From Caulobacteraceae bacterium (GTDB taxonomy: Bacteria > Pseudomonadota > Alphaproteobacteria > Caulobacterales > Caulobacteraceae), in contig CANESI010000004.1 in assembly GCA_947441065.1 (NCBI GenBank), forward strand, positions 1 to 64,000: a stretch of DNA of 64,000 nucleotides. Direction: 5' to 3'. The notes under the pieces are model-generated. The model was not told where the DNA came from. It searched no databases and was given only the letters and a program-made list of their open reading frames with translations. A program made the translations under genes and the position numbers. This document shows, piece by piece, positions 51,833 through 60,772 of this stretch (positions are counted from its first letter, which is position 1; every line of letters begins with the position of its first letter).

Positions 51833-51991
51833 TTTCCCCATGTTCCGATGAATTGTTCGAATCTACGCCCTTTTGGAGGGTGCTCGGCTATGACGGGATG
51901 GATATGGCCTTGCTTTATCAATCACATTTTGACGCCAACTGATCGATATAGTGGGATTTATCGATCATGACGCGAAACTGGCAGGACCCTG

Positions 51992-52153
51992 ATTGACCCG
52001 ATTATCGATGGGCTTAGCGCTGACAACTATCGCACCATCTCGGGGGCGACGTCCGCGACAGCCACGCGGGACTTGGCGGATCTGGTCGAAAGGAGCGCCT
52101 TGCGCAGCACTGGCGAGCGCAAAGGAACCCGATATTGGTTGACTGTTACCTGA
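51992..52153 (+). pseudogene. Remnant of a Fic-family protein (C-terminal winged-helix part)
   Basis: Translating from 51992 gives about 53 residues ending at TGA 52151-52153, including NYRTISGATSATATRDLADLVERSALRSTGERKGTRYWL. That is the C-terminal helix-turn-helix typical of many Fic/DOC proteins (the ...ATATRDL.DLVE.G pattern). No Fic domain or start codon is present upstream; the frame is interrupted. It lies 160 bp downstream of tRNA-Thr and may be debris of an old insertion. Confidence 0.65.
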
Positions 52154-52201
52154 AAAGTGGTTTTAGCCGCCAACCGATATCCGATTGGCGGCCAAGCCGG
52201 T

Positions 52202-55200
52202 CTAAAAGGACTTACGAACGCTCATGTACCAGTAGCGTGAATAGGGCTGATAGACCGAGCCCAGATAGCCGTTGGACGACAGGGGCGGTTTCTCGTCGGT
52301 CAGGTTCCGCACGCCGATCTTGAGGCTGCTATTGGCCAAAAGGCCCTTATCGAACTCCACCTGACCATAGAGATTGGCGGTGATCCGCGAGTCGATCACC
52401 CAAGGCGAACCAACCGAATCCAGCAGGCCGGTATCATCAACCGGCGAGATATATTGGGTGAAGGCCCCGACGGTGAACGGGTTCAGGCTCCAGGTGAGAG
52501 ACGAGCTCCACTTCCACTCGGGCTTACCATTTTGGCGCACCAGATTGCCGCCGCCCGTGATGGTCGTGCCGGCATTGATCTGGCCCGCGGCTCGCGCTGC
52601 CAAGAGGGCGGCGATGGGCGGGGAGGGGCTTTGGTAAAACTTCAGCAGATTGGCCGCAGTGACCTGAACGCTGAAATCACCATAACGGGTGCCGCGCAGT
52701 CTCCAGTTCAAGGCATAGTCAACGCCGCGGGCCTCTTGTGGTAGCAGGTTGACATACTGATCCTTGACATAAAGCACGGTGCCCACAGGTGTGAGGCCCG
52801 TACCGACAAAGGCGGTGATGTCATCGGCGGTTGGATTGGCACGAACCACGTTCGGGTTGGTGCCACCGGTCAGGCGCGCCTGATAGTCGGCGATCAGCGC
52901 ATTGCCTTCACCGAAGAGGCCGACAATGCCTTCCTGCTTCACGTCCCAATAGTCGGCGGTGATGGTGAAGCGGCCAAACTCAGACGGAATGAACTTTGGC
53001 TCTAGCACCAGGCCGTAGCCGTAGGTTTCAGAATCTTCGGGTTGAAGGTCGGGGTTACCGGCCCGCTGCGCCGAAACGCTCAAGGAGCGCGAGCAGTTGC
53101 TGAAGCTGGCAATACGCTTGGCGCGCAGATCGGCTTCACAACGCACCCAATCGGTCCGGTTGTTGGCACGCGTGACGACCGTGGCATTGATCTGTTCTAG
53201 GTTCGGGGCCTTGAAGCCCTGAGCCCAAGATCCGCGCATGCGAACCCCATCAAACAGGTCCCACGCCATCGCAACCTTCGGCTTAGCCACATTGCCAAGG
53301 TCGCTATAGTCCTCAAAGCGCCCGGCGAGCTGGAGCTCGACATTGCGGGCCAGCGGCACACCCATTTCGGGCGAGATCACAGGCACCGCAAACTCGATAT
53401 AGGCTGATGAAACCTTGCGTTGGCCCTTCGTGTCCGGAGACGTACTGGTGCCGACCAGATCGCTACCATAGGCCACCTTAGTGACCGAGTTGGTATAGGT
53501 GATGGTGCCGTCGACGCGGGCGTCTCGGTCATCCTTTTGGGTTTCACGGCGATATTCAAGACCAGCCGCCACACCGACCGAGCCGCCGGGAAGGGCAAAG
53601 AGGTCAGCCTTGGAGACCCGGAAATCGGCCGAGCCCAAGGTGCTGGTGCTTTCACGAGAGGTGCGGACGCGAATGGCATCAAGGGCGGTCTTGTTGCTGA
53701 CTGCACCATCGCCAAGGCTAGGCCGTGCGACATTGCCACCATTGAAAGGATTGTAGGCATCGGCGGTCGACAGGCCGATCTGCTGTTGCAGCGCCGTGGC
53801 GCTGATACCATCAGAAATATCCTTGGCCTTGGCTTGCGAATAGAAGGCCGCGCTTTCCCACTTAAAGCCAAAACGCTCGCCCTTCAGGCCAATCAAGAAA
53901 CGGCTCTGGTTGTTTTCAACATCCACGCGCGACGGCCCAACATCGGCAAAGGCATAGCTGGTCAGCGTAACGGCGACGCCGCCAACTGGCGCTGTGGTGC
54001 CCGCGATCCGATTTGGATTGGCTACGCCGTTAAGCGTCGTTGGACCAAAGGGATTATAAAAGCTGGTCACCGGCGCGGTGATGACTTGGGCGGAGGTGGT
54101 GGCGACGGGGGCCTGCAAAGAGGAGGTCTTGGCGTTGTAAAAGCCAACCTCCGTAAAGGCCGTGATCTGGTCTGTGACCTGATAGTTGCCGGTCACGAAG
54201 ATGTTGGTCCGCTTGACTTCCGGCATGACCGACAGGCCAAGGGCGGAATTGTCAAAGCGCAGATTGCGGTCATCGCCCGAGGTGGCTGGTGCGCCGCTCT
54301 GAAGGCAGATGCCATTGCCTAGACCAACCAAGCAGCCAGGATTGGTCGTGGGCTGGATGTGGAAGGCCCCGCCGGTGCTGGTAATCAGGCTGGTACCGAC
54401 CCGAACAGATGATGCAGCGGTAAAGCTGCCCCAAGGGGTGGTGGTTGACCGTCCATCGACAGATGCGGCCCCGTCAAATCGGGTTCCAGCAAAGAGGGCG
54501 CGACGATCAGCGGAGGAGGTGAAGTCTTGGTTGGTCGATTTGAGCGCTGTACGCTCATTATAGTTGAAAAAGGCGGTCAGATTACCCCGGTCGAAATTAC
54601 GACCCCAAAGGCCGTTGACGCTAGTCTCCGACATGTCGGTGCCTTCAGCCGAGCCATATTGAGCCTCGACCTGAAGACCTTCAAAATTGGACTTCAGAAC
54701 CGTATTGACCACACCGGCCACCGCGTCTGCGCCATAGATGGCGGCGGCACCATCACGCAGCACTTCGAGGCGCTTCAGACCGGTCGTGGGGATGGCGTTG
54801 GTATTGTAGGTCAAGGTGGGAACCAGGCTCAGGCCATCGGCTTGGCTGGTGGGGTGGTTGACCACGCGGCGGCCATTTAGCAGCACCAGCGTATTGCCCG
54901 AGCCCAGATTGCGCAGGTTCACTGAACCAATATCGCCGCGCGCAGAGTTGCTGCTGCCGGGCAGGTAGGAAGAGTTATAGTTGACGTCGCCCATCTGTGG
55001 GATCGAACGGAACAGATCATCGCCGGAAACGGCGGCAATGGCCTTGATCTGCTCGTCACCGATGACCGAAACGGGCAAGGCTGCGGTGAGCTTGGCACCT
55101 TCAATGCGCGAGCCAACAACAATGATTTCGTCGATCGGGGCCGATTTAACCTCTTGTGCGAGCGCGGCATGGCTCCAGCCAGTACAGATCGCGGTCGTCG

Positions 55201-55243
55201 CAAAAATGATGGCGCGCAGATTTGCGCTTGGCGTGTAAGTCAT
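52202..55243 (-). CDS. TonB-dependent receptor
   Basis: A 1013-residue outer-membrane receptor. A signal peptide (about 1-29, ending AALAQ) is followed by a TonB-box-like IDEIIVVGSRI and a plug domain (VSVIGDEQIKAIAAVSGDDLFRSIPQ; NTLVLLNGRRVVNH; LKRLEVLRDGAAAIYGADAVAGVVN). The rest is a beta-barrel ending YWYMSVRKSF with a terminal Phe. The size is typical for receptors of the Sphingomonas/Caulobacter lineage. It is 99 bp downstream of a secreted amidohydrolase gene on the same strand, suggesting that substrate import and hydrolysis are linked. The ligand is unknown. Confidence 0.93.
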   Translation of the reverse strand: MTYTPSANLRAIIFATTAICTGWSHAALAQEVKSAPIDEIIVVGSRIEGAKLTAALPVSVIGDEQIKAIAAVSGDDLFRSIPQMGDVNYNSSYLPGSSNSARGDIGSVNLRNLGSGNTLVLLNGRRVVNHPTSQADGLSLVPTLTYNTNAIPTTGLKRLEVLRDGAAAIYGADAVAGVVNTVLKSNFEGLQVEAQYGSAEGTDMSETSVNGLWGRNFDRGNLTAFFNYNERTALKSTNQDFTSSADRRALFAGTRFDGAASVDGRSTTTPWGSFTAASSVRVGTSLITSTGGAFHIQPTTNPGCLVGLGNGICLQSGAPATSGDDRNLRFDNSALGLSVMPEVKRTNIFVTGNYQVTDQITAFTEVGFYNAKTSSLQAPVATTSAQVITAPVTSFYNPFGPTTLNGVANPNRIAGTTAPVGGVAVTLTSYAFADVGPSRVDVENNQSRFLIGLKGERFGFKWESAAFYSQAKAKDISDGISATALQQQIGLSTADAYNPFNGGNVARPSLGDGAVSNKTALDAIRVRTSRESTSTLGSADFRVSKADLFALPGGSVGVAAGLEYRRETQKDDRDARVDGTITYTNSVTKVAYGSDLVGTSTSPDTKGQRKVSSAYIEFAVPVISPEMGVPLARNVELQLAGRFEDYSDLGNVAKPKVAMAWDLFDGVRMRGSWAQGFKAPNLEQINATVVTRANNRTDWVRCEADLRAKRIASFSNCSRSLSVSAQRAGNPDLQPEDSETYGYGLVLEPKFIPSEFGRFTITADYWDVKQEGIVGLFGEGNALIADYQARLTGGTNPNVVRANPTADDITAFVGTGLTPVGTVLYVKDQYVNLLPQEARGVDYALNWRLRGTRYGDFSVQVTAANLLKFYQSPSPPIAALLAARAAGQINAGTTITGGGNLVRQNGKPEWKWSSSLTWSLNPFTVGAFTQYISPVDDTGLLDSVGSPWVIDSRITANLYGQVEFDKGLLANSSLKIGVRNLTDEKPPLSSNGYLGSVYQPYSRYWYMSVRKSF

Positions 55244-55342
55244 AGTGATCCCCTGAAAGTCACGTGGTCTATGTTGCGATCTGCCCCCTCGGCACTCGCA
55301 CTGTCGCGATTTTGTCGCAAAATACCGCGATATCGGTCGATA

Positions 55343-57112
55343 TCAATAAAAAGTCACATTATCGAGTTCAAACCAGACCTTCTGCCCGGCAGGGCGCATT
55401 GCGGTGATTTGCAGGGCAGTGATGTCATCACCGGTCCAGGCTGAGCGGCCCTTGAGGGCTGAAAAAGGCACCTTGATGGTGCGCCACTGCGCGTTGGCCG
55501 TAATTGTCTCGTTCCAACTACCGCCGGTCCCGTCAAATTCAACACTATAGGCCCCTTGACCTCGAAGATCGATTTGAACGCCGGTAAAGCCACGAATATC
55601 CATCGGCTGCACGGCACCGCGCGACAGGGGCAAGGTAACTCCCGCAACGGGAGCGGCTTTGACCGACATTCGTGCCGAAACATTGAGACCATTTCCGCCG
55701 TCGGGACGGGCAAAGACTTGGCTGACTGATACGGTTCGATCCATGCCGCCATCAAACTCGTCCGTACGCAGCGTGTCCAACTGCGTGCGGCCATCTTGGC
55801 GCTCGAAATCATCGATCAGAGGCTTGGTGAGTTTTACCGCGCTAAGGGTCTTGGCCATATTGGCGACCATGGGCGGTGCTCCGGTGCCATAGACTAAGCG
55901 ACCATCGAGAAACACGCGGTCGATCTTGCGAACATCTGAAATGACGTTCCAAGGCTCGCCCTTGATCAGCACCAGATCGGCCCGCATTCCGGGCGCAATG
56001 ACGCCGCGATCGGCAGACTGGCCGATCAGGCGGGCGCTGGCGGATGTGCCTGCAACCAAGGCTTCGGTCGGGGTCAGGCCCGCGCGGACCAAGAGTTCCA
56101 TCTCCCTAAGGGTTGAAACGCCATGCGGCGTTGCGGGCATACCCGCATCTGTTCCAAGGCCGATGGTCACGCCCGCATCGTGCAAAATCTTGACGTTAGC
56201 CAATGCGATTTCAAACTTTTTGAAGGACTGCACAGAGCGCGGATCCTTCGCATCTGCTGCCGTTTGCCCAAACTTTGTCGGCTCATAGACCGCCAGGGTC
56301 GGGGTAATGCTGGTTCCCCCCGCCTTGATCGCGGCGACAGACGCCGGGTCTAAAAGACGGTCCTGAATAGCGTGGGTAATCACGTTCACCTTGGCCTTGC
56401 CGGCTACAGCGCCCCGGTCGGCGGTGACTGTGTGGGTCAGGACCTTGAGATTGTATTTGTGGGCCGTTTCGACGACCGCCGACAGGGTGGTAACGTCCAT
56501 GCTGGTATTGTCTGGTGCCACGCCATAGCGCCACCCATCGGCAAAGGTCTTGATGAGGTCCGGTCGATAGGGGATCAGGCTCTCTACAGCCAAGCGCGCG
56601 GCATCTGGCGTATTGACCCATTTGGTGGTTGCGGTATCGGCCCAGTCTGCACCGTGGCCTCCCGGGGTTGAAATTCGGGCGGCAAAGTTGACGTGCGGGG
56701 CTTCTATGGCCGCGAGCCAAGCCCGGCGCGGCGCGTAGGACTCAGGGGCCGCGTGGAAATCATCCACTGTGGTGACGCCAGATGAGAGGTAGGCCTCAGC
56801 AATTTGAGGTGTGGTGGACGGCACGCCTGCGGGCGTCCAGTGGGTGTGAAGGTCAATAAAGCCGGGCAGAAGGGCTTGGCCCTCGGCCTTGATAATGTCG
56901 GCTCCGCGCGGGGCCTTAACATTGGGTCCAACCGCTGCAATCTTGCCATCGGTGATGATCACATTGGCCTTGAAGGGCGCTGCTCCGGTTCCATCAAACA
57001 CACTCGCGCCCATTATCGCGATGGTATGAGAAGGGACGGGCGCTGCCGCTGAGGACAAGAGAGCCAGAGCGGTGACCAGGGCGAGGCTGGATCGGTTCAA
57101 CAGGCGTGACAT
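55343..57112 (-). CDS. Secreted amidohydrolase with C-terminal CIA30-like domain
   Basis: A 589-residue protein with a signal peptide (cleavage around residue 24). The amidohydrolase core has FIDLHTHWTP (metal-binding HxH), VLTHTVTADRGAV and NVITHAIQDR, and IGLGTDAGMPATPHG with the conserved Asp. Residues about 425-589 (LIDDFERQDGRTQLDTLRT to KVWFELDNVTFY) resemble a CIA30/galactose-binding beta-sandwich that may bind sugars or anchor the enzyme. The substrate may be a cyclic amide, imide or peptide. The adjacent TonB receptor probably imports the same compound. Confidence 0.85.
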   Translation of the reverse strand: MSRLLNRSSLALVTALALLSSAAAPVPSHTIAIMGASVFDGTGAAPFKANVIITDGKIAAVGPNVKAPRGADIIKAEGQALLPGFIDLHTHWTPAGVPSTTPQIAEAYLSSGVTTVDDFHAAPESYAPRRAWLAAIEAPHVNFAARISTPGGHGADWADTATTKWVNTPDAARLAVESLIPYRPDLIKTFADGWRYGVAPDNTSMDVTTLSAVVETAHKYNLKVLTHTVTADRGAVAGKAKVNVITHAIQDRLLDPASVAAIKAGGTSITPTLAVYEPTKFGQTAADAKDPRSVQSFKKFEIALANVKILHDAGVTIGLGTDAGMPATPHGVSTLREMELLVRAGLTPTEALVAGTSASARLIGQSADRGVIAPGMRADLVLIKGEPWNVISDVRKIDRVFLDGRLVYGTGAPPMVANMAKTLSAVKLTKPLIDDFERQDGRTQLDTLRTDEFDGGMDRTVSVSQVFARPDGGNGLNVSARMSVKAAPVAGVTLPLSRGAVQPMDIRGFTGVQIDLRGQGAYSVEFDGTGGSWNETITANAQWRTIKVPFSALKGRSAWTGDDITALQITAMRPAGQKVWFELDNVTFY

Positions 57113-57396
57113 TCAGGAGGACCTTCATCATTCTAGGCGACGGTTTCGTCATTGCCCGTCAAGGCTGGCTTTCACCTTGAACGAAATCCAGTGCAGAGAG
57201 CAAATCTAATCGAAGTGTGATTGCCCACTGAATGGAACATTCAAACCCTTTGGCCATTGGCCAAAGACAGCGCACTTGAAGGGTGCCGTCGATATCCTAG
57301 CCAGTTACTGTCCCCCGCCTCAGATGGCGAGACTGACTTGATAACCATCCATTTTGTGCATAGTTTACCTACATTGTATTACGCAAGGGACCGGTC

Positions 57397-57666
57397 ATGG
57401 GTGTCATCACTCGTTTGAAGAAGTCGGGCAATAGCCAAGCCTTCCACGTGCCCAAGGCATTTGCCGCGGCGCACAATCTGGATATCTCGGCCCGGTTCTC
57501 GATGGAGTACAAGGCCGGAAAGATCATCATAGAAGCTCTGCCCGAAGTGGCTGATGATGCCCATAATGAGAGCGCCATGGTCGAAATGATGCTCGCGGAC
57601 TTTACGCCCGAAAATGCCAACAAAGACCTTTTGAGAGGTCCGGCTAGGGGTAAGGAACTGGTTTGA
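57397..57666 (+). CDS. mazE: MazE/AbrB-type antitoxin
   Basis: An 89-residue antitoxin. The N-terminal swapped-hairpin AbrB domain is clear (VITRLKKSGNSQAFHVPKAFAAAHNL), and the C-terminal tail (about 50-89) is acidic and probably unfolded until it wraps the toxin. It overlaps the toxin gene by 4 bp, so synthesis is coupled; MazE-type proteins repress their own operon. Confidence 0.85.
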   Translation: MGVITRLKKSGNSQAFHVPKAFAAAHNLDISARFSMEYKAGKIIIEALPEVADDAHNESAMVEMMLADFTPENANKDLLRGPARGKELV

Positions 57667-58043
57667 CCGAAGCCGACGACACCTACTTGCCGGACGAGGG
57701 TCACATCGTACTGATGAATTTCGGCCCGGTTGAGGGTCATGAACAGGATGATGAGCGCCCCGGAATCGTTCTTTCCTCTAAGGCGTTCAACAAATCGGAT
57801 CTTATGCTGTGTGTTCCGATGACGACGAAGGGCAAGGGATTTGCGTGGGAAGTCGCCATCAAGTCCTATCAGGCCGACAAGAACAGCGTGGCAATCACGA
57901 CCCAGATCAATTGCATGGACTGGCGGGCCCGCGGTGCCAAATATCTAGGCAAGGTCACTCAGGCGGAGCTATTTCATGTTCGCCATAATGTGAAGCTCTT
58001 CGTGGGCCACACACCAGCGGGTTACAAGCCGACCGCGAAGTGA
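57663..58043 (+). CDS. mazF: MazF/PemK-type endoribonuclease toxin
   Basis: A 126-residue toxin of the CcdB/PemK fold. GHIVLMNFGPVEGHEQDDERPGIVLSS gives the RP-containing active-site region, and MLCVPMTTKGKGFAWEV the conserved 'CP.T' strand. ITTQINCMDWRARGAKYLGKV follows the pattern of MazF. The start is TTG 57663 overlapping the antitoxin stop, a rare start codon that would keep toxin yield low. Cleaves mRNA when the antitoxin is degraded. Confidence 0.85.
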   Translation: MTEADDTYLPDEGHIVLMNFGPVEGHEQDDERPGIVLSSKAFNKSDLMLCVPMTTKGKGFAWEVAIKSYQADKNSVAITTQINCMDWRARGAKYLGKVTQAELFHVRHNVKLFVGHTPAGYKPTAK

Positions 58044-58072
58044 ACAATGGCGGCTTATGAAGGCCTAAAACA

Positions 58073-58103
58073 GCCGCCCGCATCTGATCCAAATGCGGGC
58101 GGC
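58073..58103. terminator. Bidirectional hairpin between mazF and the nitroreductase gene
   Basis: GCCGCCCGCAT (58073-58083) and ATGCGGGCGGC (58093-58103) form a perfect 11-bp GC-rich stem with a 9-nt loop. It lies between two convergent stops. Read on the minus strand the hairpin is followed by TGTTTT, so it should work best for the nitroreductase transcript. Confidence 0.78.
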
Positions 58104-58125
58104 AGGGTTTGTAGGCTGTTTAGAA

Positions 58126-58773
58126 TTAAGCGACTTCAGTGATGAACTGATCGCGTGGGCGGCGGACCTTTTCAAGATTGACCAGCCAGTCGCCTTCAGG
58201 TTGGCGATAGCCCAGCGGTAGGATCACAACACTGCGCAGGCCGCGTGCGCCGAGGTTCAAGATCTCATCAAGCGCATTGCCATCGAACCCCTCCATCGGG
58301 GTGCTATCCACCTCTTCGAAAGCCGCTGCGATCATCGCGGCCGATAGGCCGATATAGGCTTGGCGGGCGGCATGTTGGAAATTGGCTTCGGCGGTCCGTG
58401 TCGGATAGGTGGCCAGCAGCATCTGCCGATAGTTCTCCCAGCCCTCGTTCTTAAAGCCGCGAACCTCGTTGGTCAGATCAAACATGTGGTTGATGCGCTC
58501 TGGCGTATAGTTGTCCCAAGCGGCGAAGACGAGCAGGTGCGATCCCTCCGTAACCTGAGCCTGGTTCCAAGCGATCGGTTGAATGCGCGCGCGCACCTCG
58601 GCGCTGGTGACCACAATAATCTCATAGGGCTGCAGGCCGCTCGAGGTGGGGGCCAAGCGGGCCGCCTCGAGAATGCGCTCGACCTTGTCTTGTGACACGG
58701 TCTTGGAAGGGTCCATCTTTTTGGTGGCGTAACGCCAATTGAGACTATCGATTACCGGGGAGGGCGTGGTCAT
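58126..58773 (-). CDS. Nitroreductase family protein
   Basis: A 215-residue FMN enzyme. RYATKKMDPSKTVSQDKVERILEAARLAPTSSGLQPYEIIVV is the N-terminal FMN-binding signature, and a VSDRxxQxG-like region with GYRQPEGDWLVNLEKVR completes the fold at the C-terminus. Family enzymes reduce nitro compounds, quinones or flavins with NAD(P)H, and the small size is typical of the NfsB-like dihydropteridine-reductase group. It is alone in its transcript. Confidence 0.9.
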   Translation of the reverse strand: MTTPSPVIDSLNWRYATKKMDPSKTVSQDKVERILEAARLAPTSSGLQPYEIIVVTSAEVRARIQPIAWNQAQVTEGSHLLVFAAWDNYTPERINHMFDLTNEVRGFKNEGWENYRQMLLATYPTRTAEANFQHAARQAYIGLSAAMIAAAFEEVDSTPMEGFDGNALDEILNLGARGLRSVVILPLGYRQPEGDWLVNLEKVRRPRDQFITEVA

Positions 58774-58901
58774 GGTGGCGGCTTTATCCTGGAGAAGAGA
58801 TGACGGGTTGGACAGGCCAGATCAGGCCCTAGGTGATCGCAGGCCTATAGCACCGGTTATCAAAATCGTCCGCTAGAGAAGCGAAAGCGCCAACGGAATT
58901 T

Positions 58902-60695
58902 CTAAAGGCGGCGGCCTATCGCATCAATTTCGAACCGCGATACGAGGGTCATGAGATTGTCGGCCTCGCTGCGCAGCGAGTGTCCCGCTGCGGTACTTTC
59001 CTCAACCATGGCTGCATTTTGCTGGGTCATGCGATCCATCTCATTGACGGCAGTATTGACCTGCAAAAGACCGGCAGCCTGCTCTTGAGCCGAGGTTGCG
59101 ATCTGCGTCACCACGCCATTGATGGTCGCGACCTGTTCGGCGATGCGGCTCAGGGCTTGGCCGGTTTGTCCCACAAGGGCCACGCCTTCGCTGACCTGCC
59201 GACCGCTGGCCGAGATGAGGATTTTGATTTCTTTGGCGGCGTCGGCGGAGCGTTGGGCGAGGGCGCGGACCTCAGAGGCCACGACCGCAAAACCGCGTCC
59301 CGCATCACCAGCGCGCGCGGCTTCGACACCCGCATTGAGCGCCAAGAGGTTGGTTTGGAAGGCGATCTCGTCGATCACCCCGATAATTTGACTGATCTGG
59401 TTTGCGGACTTCTGGATCTGGCCCATCGATGTGACAGCCGCTTGGACGACGTCGCTGGACTCTTCGGCATCCTTCTTGGCCTTGGCAACCGTGTCTCTCG
59501 CCCGCTCGGCACCCGCCGCTGTTTGGCGGACCGTAGAGGTGATTTCGCTTAAGGCAGCGGCGGTCTGCTCAAGGCTCGCGGCCTGTTGCTCAGTGCGTCT
59601 TGCCAGATCGTCTGAGGCTTGAGCGATCTCGCTGGTGCCATTGCGGATGATGCCACTGCTGGCCGCGATGTCTGCGATAGCGTCCTGCATCTGGGAGACC
59701 GCGCTGTTAAAGTCGGACTGCAGCTTTTCATATTCAGGAGCAACCGGGTCGCTCAGCCGGGCGGTGAGGTTGCCATCGGCAAGCCGCAACAGTTCATCGC
59801 CCATGGCTTGAACAAGCTGTTGTTGATCATGGTTGGCCGCCTCGAAATTGCGCTCCAAGGCCTTGAGCTTATTGTCCAGCTCCTGCTGGAACGCAGCAGC
59901 CTCGGCCTCAAGGCGGGCCCGTTGAATACCACTTTCCTTAAAGGCTAGGACAGAGACCGCCATCTTGCCGACCTCGTCCTTGCGCCCCACGCCGGGCACC
60001 GTGACCTGATGGTCTCCGCCGGCTAATCGTTGCATCACTGCGGCCATGGATAGGATCGGTTGGGCAACGCCTCGCACGACCGTAAGGAATGCAAAGATGA
60101 AGGTGATGATGGTCGCGACCGCGAGTATCCCGATCAGTAGGGTCGCTAGTTTGGCCGCAGCATCGGCTGAAGCACCCTCTTCTTTAGAGACGCGCATCTG
60201 CAGTTCGGTCAGTTTGCTGACCTTGTCTGTAACCGGATCGATGACGCCGTACATCTCTTGCGTCGTAAAGGTTTCCAGAGCGGCTTGGTCTTGCGTCTTG
60301 AGGATCTGGGTTAGGCGCTCTACGGCGCGATCAGCCGGGACCATCGCCGACTGGGCGCTGGCGACCAAGATCTTTTCTTCGGGTGTTAGGAAGGTCCCCG
60401 TATAGGCTTTCCAGTTGGAATGGATGGACCCGTTGGCCGCCTCAACATAATTCAGGCCCTCCTGCCAACTGATCTGACCGGTTCGTGTCTTCCAGGCTGT
60501 GTCGACAATGTTGATGGCGTAGAGATCACTCACCGTTTTCAAGTTTTGCATCGGAACGACACGGTCTTGAATGATGGTATCAATCTTGCCCGTGGCATGG
60601 GTCATCGACAAGTAACCGGTAATGCCAATGACCGCCGCCATTACCACTAGAGCAAAAACAGCAGTGACCAGCCTTGCTTGAATAGATTGCAGCAC
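58902..60695 (-). CDS. Methyl-accepting chemotaxis protein
   Basis: A 597-residue chemoreceptor. Membrane helix 1 (about 8-30), a periplasmic helical sensor of the 4HB type (about 31-185), helix 2 (about 186-208), a HAMP region, a second HAMP-like stretch (around 290-345) and a signalling domain whose tip is EIAFQTNLLALNAGVEAARAG. It ends EIDAIGRRL with no CheB/CheR-binding pentapeptide. No che genes are nearby, so it would feed a distant array. Two HAMP-like units are slightly unusual. Confidence 0.93.
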   Translation of the reverse strand: MLQSIQARLVTAVFALVVMAAVIGITGYLSMTHATGKIDTIIQDRVVPMQNLKTVSDLYAINIVDTAWKTRTGQISWQEGLNYVEAANGSIHSNWKAYTGTFLTPEEKILVASAQSAMVPADRAVERLTQILKTQDQAALETFTTQEMYGVIDPVTDKVSKLTELQMRVSKEEGASADAAAKLATLLIGILAVATIITFIFAFLTVVRGVAQPILSMAAVMQRLAGGDHQVTVPGVGRKDEVGKMAVSVLAFKESGIQRARLEAEAAAFQQELDNKLKALERNFEAANHDQQQLVQAMGDELLRLADGNLTARLSDPVAPEYEKLQSDFNSAVSQMQDAIADIAASSGIIRNGTSEIAQASDDLARRTEQQAASLEQTAAALSEITSTVRQTAAGAERARDTVAKAKKDAEESSDVVQAAVTSMGQIQKSANQISQIIGVIDEIAFQTNLLALNAGVEAARAGDAGRGFAVVASEVRALAQRSADAAKEIKILISASGRQVSEGVALVGQTGQALSRIAEQVATINGVVTQIATSAQEQAAGLLQVNTAVNEMDRMTQQNAAMVEESTAAGHSLRSEADNLMTLVSRFEIDAIGRRL

Positions 60696-60715
60696 CGAAT
60701 ACCCCCAACAGTTAA

Positions 60716-60731
60716 GTTAGTCATCACTAAC
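60716..60731. promoter_or_regulatory. Short inverted repeat in the chemoreceptor promoter
   Basis: GTTAGTCATCACTAAC has 6-bp arms GTTAGT/ACTAAC around a 4-nt centre, 20 bp upstream of the chemoreceptor start. It may be an operator or a chance palindrome. Confidence 0.35.
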
Positions 60732-60772
60732 ATAAAACCCATTGCCAAGGTGTTACAGCGGTGCCGCCTCGC

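Noticed and set aside
51718-51942. A 74-codon frame spanning the tRNA-Thr gene
   Set aside because: It reads through the tRNA sequence and has no homologous pattern, so it is not a gene.
52142-52201. Possible phage integrase or att site near tRNA-Thr
   Set aside because: No integrase gene and no duplicated tRNA 3' end could be found by eye downstream.
53420-54322. A 300-codon plus-strand frame inside the TonB receptor gene
   Set aside because: Antisense shadow of a clearly conserved receptor with no recognisable domain of its own.
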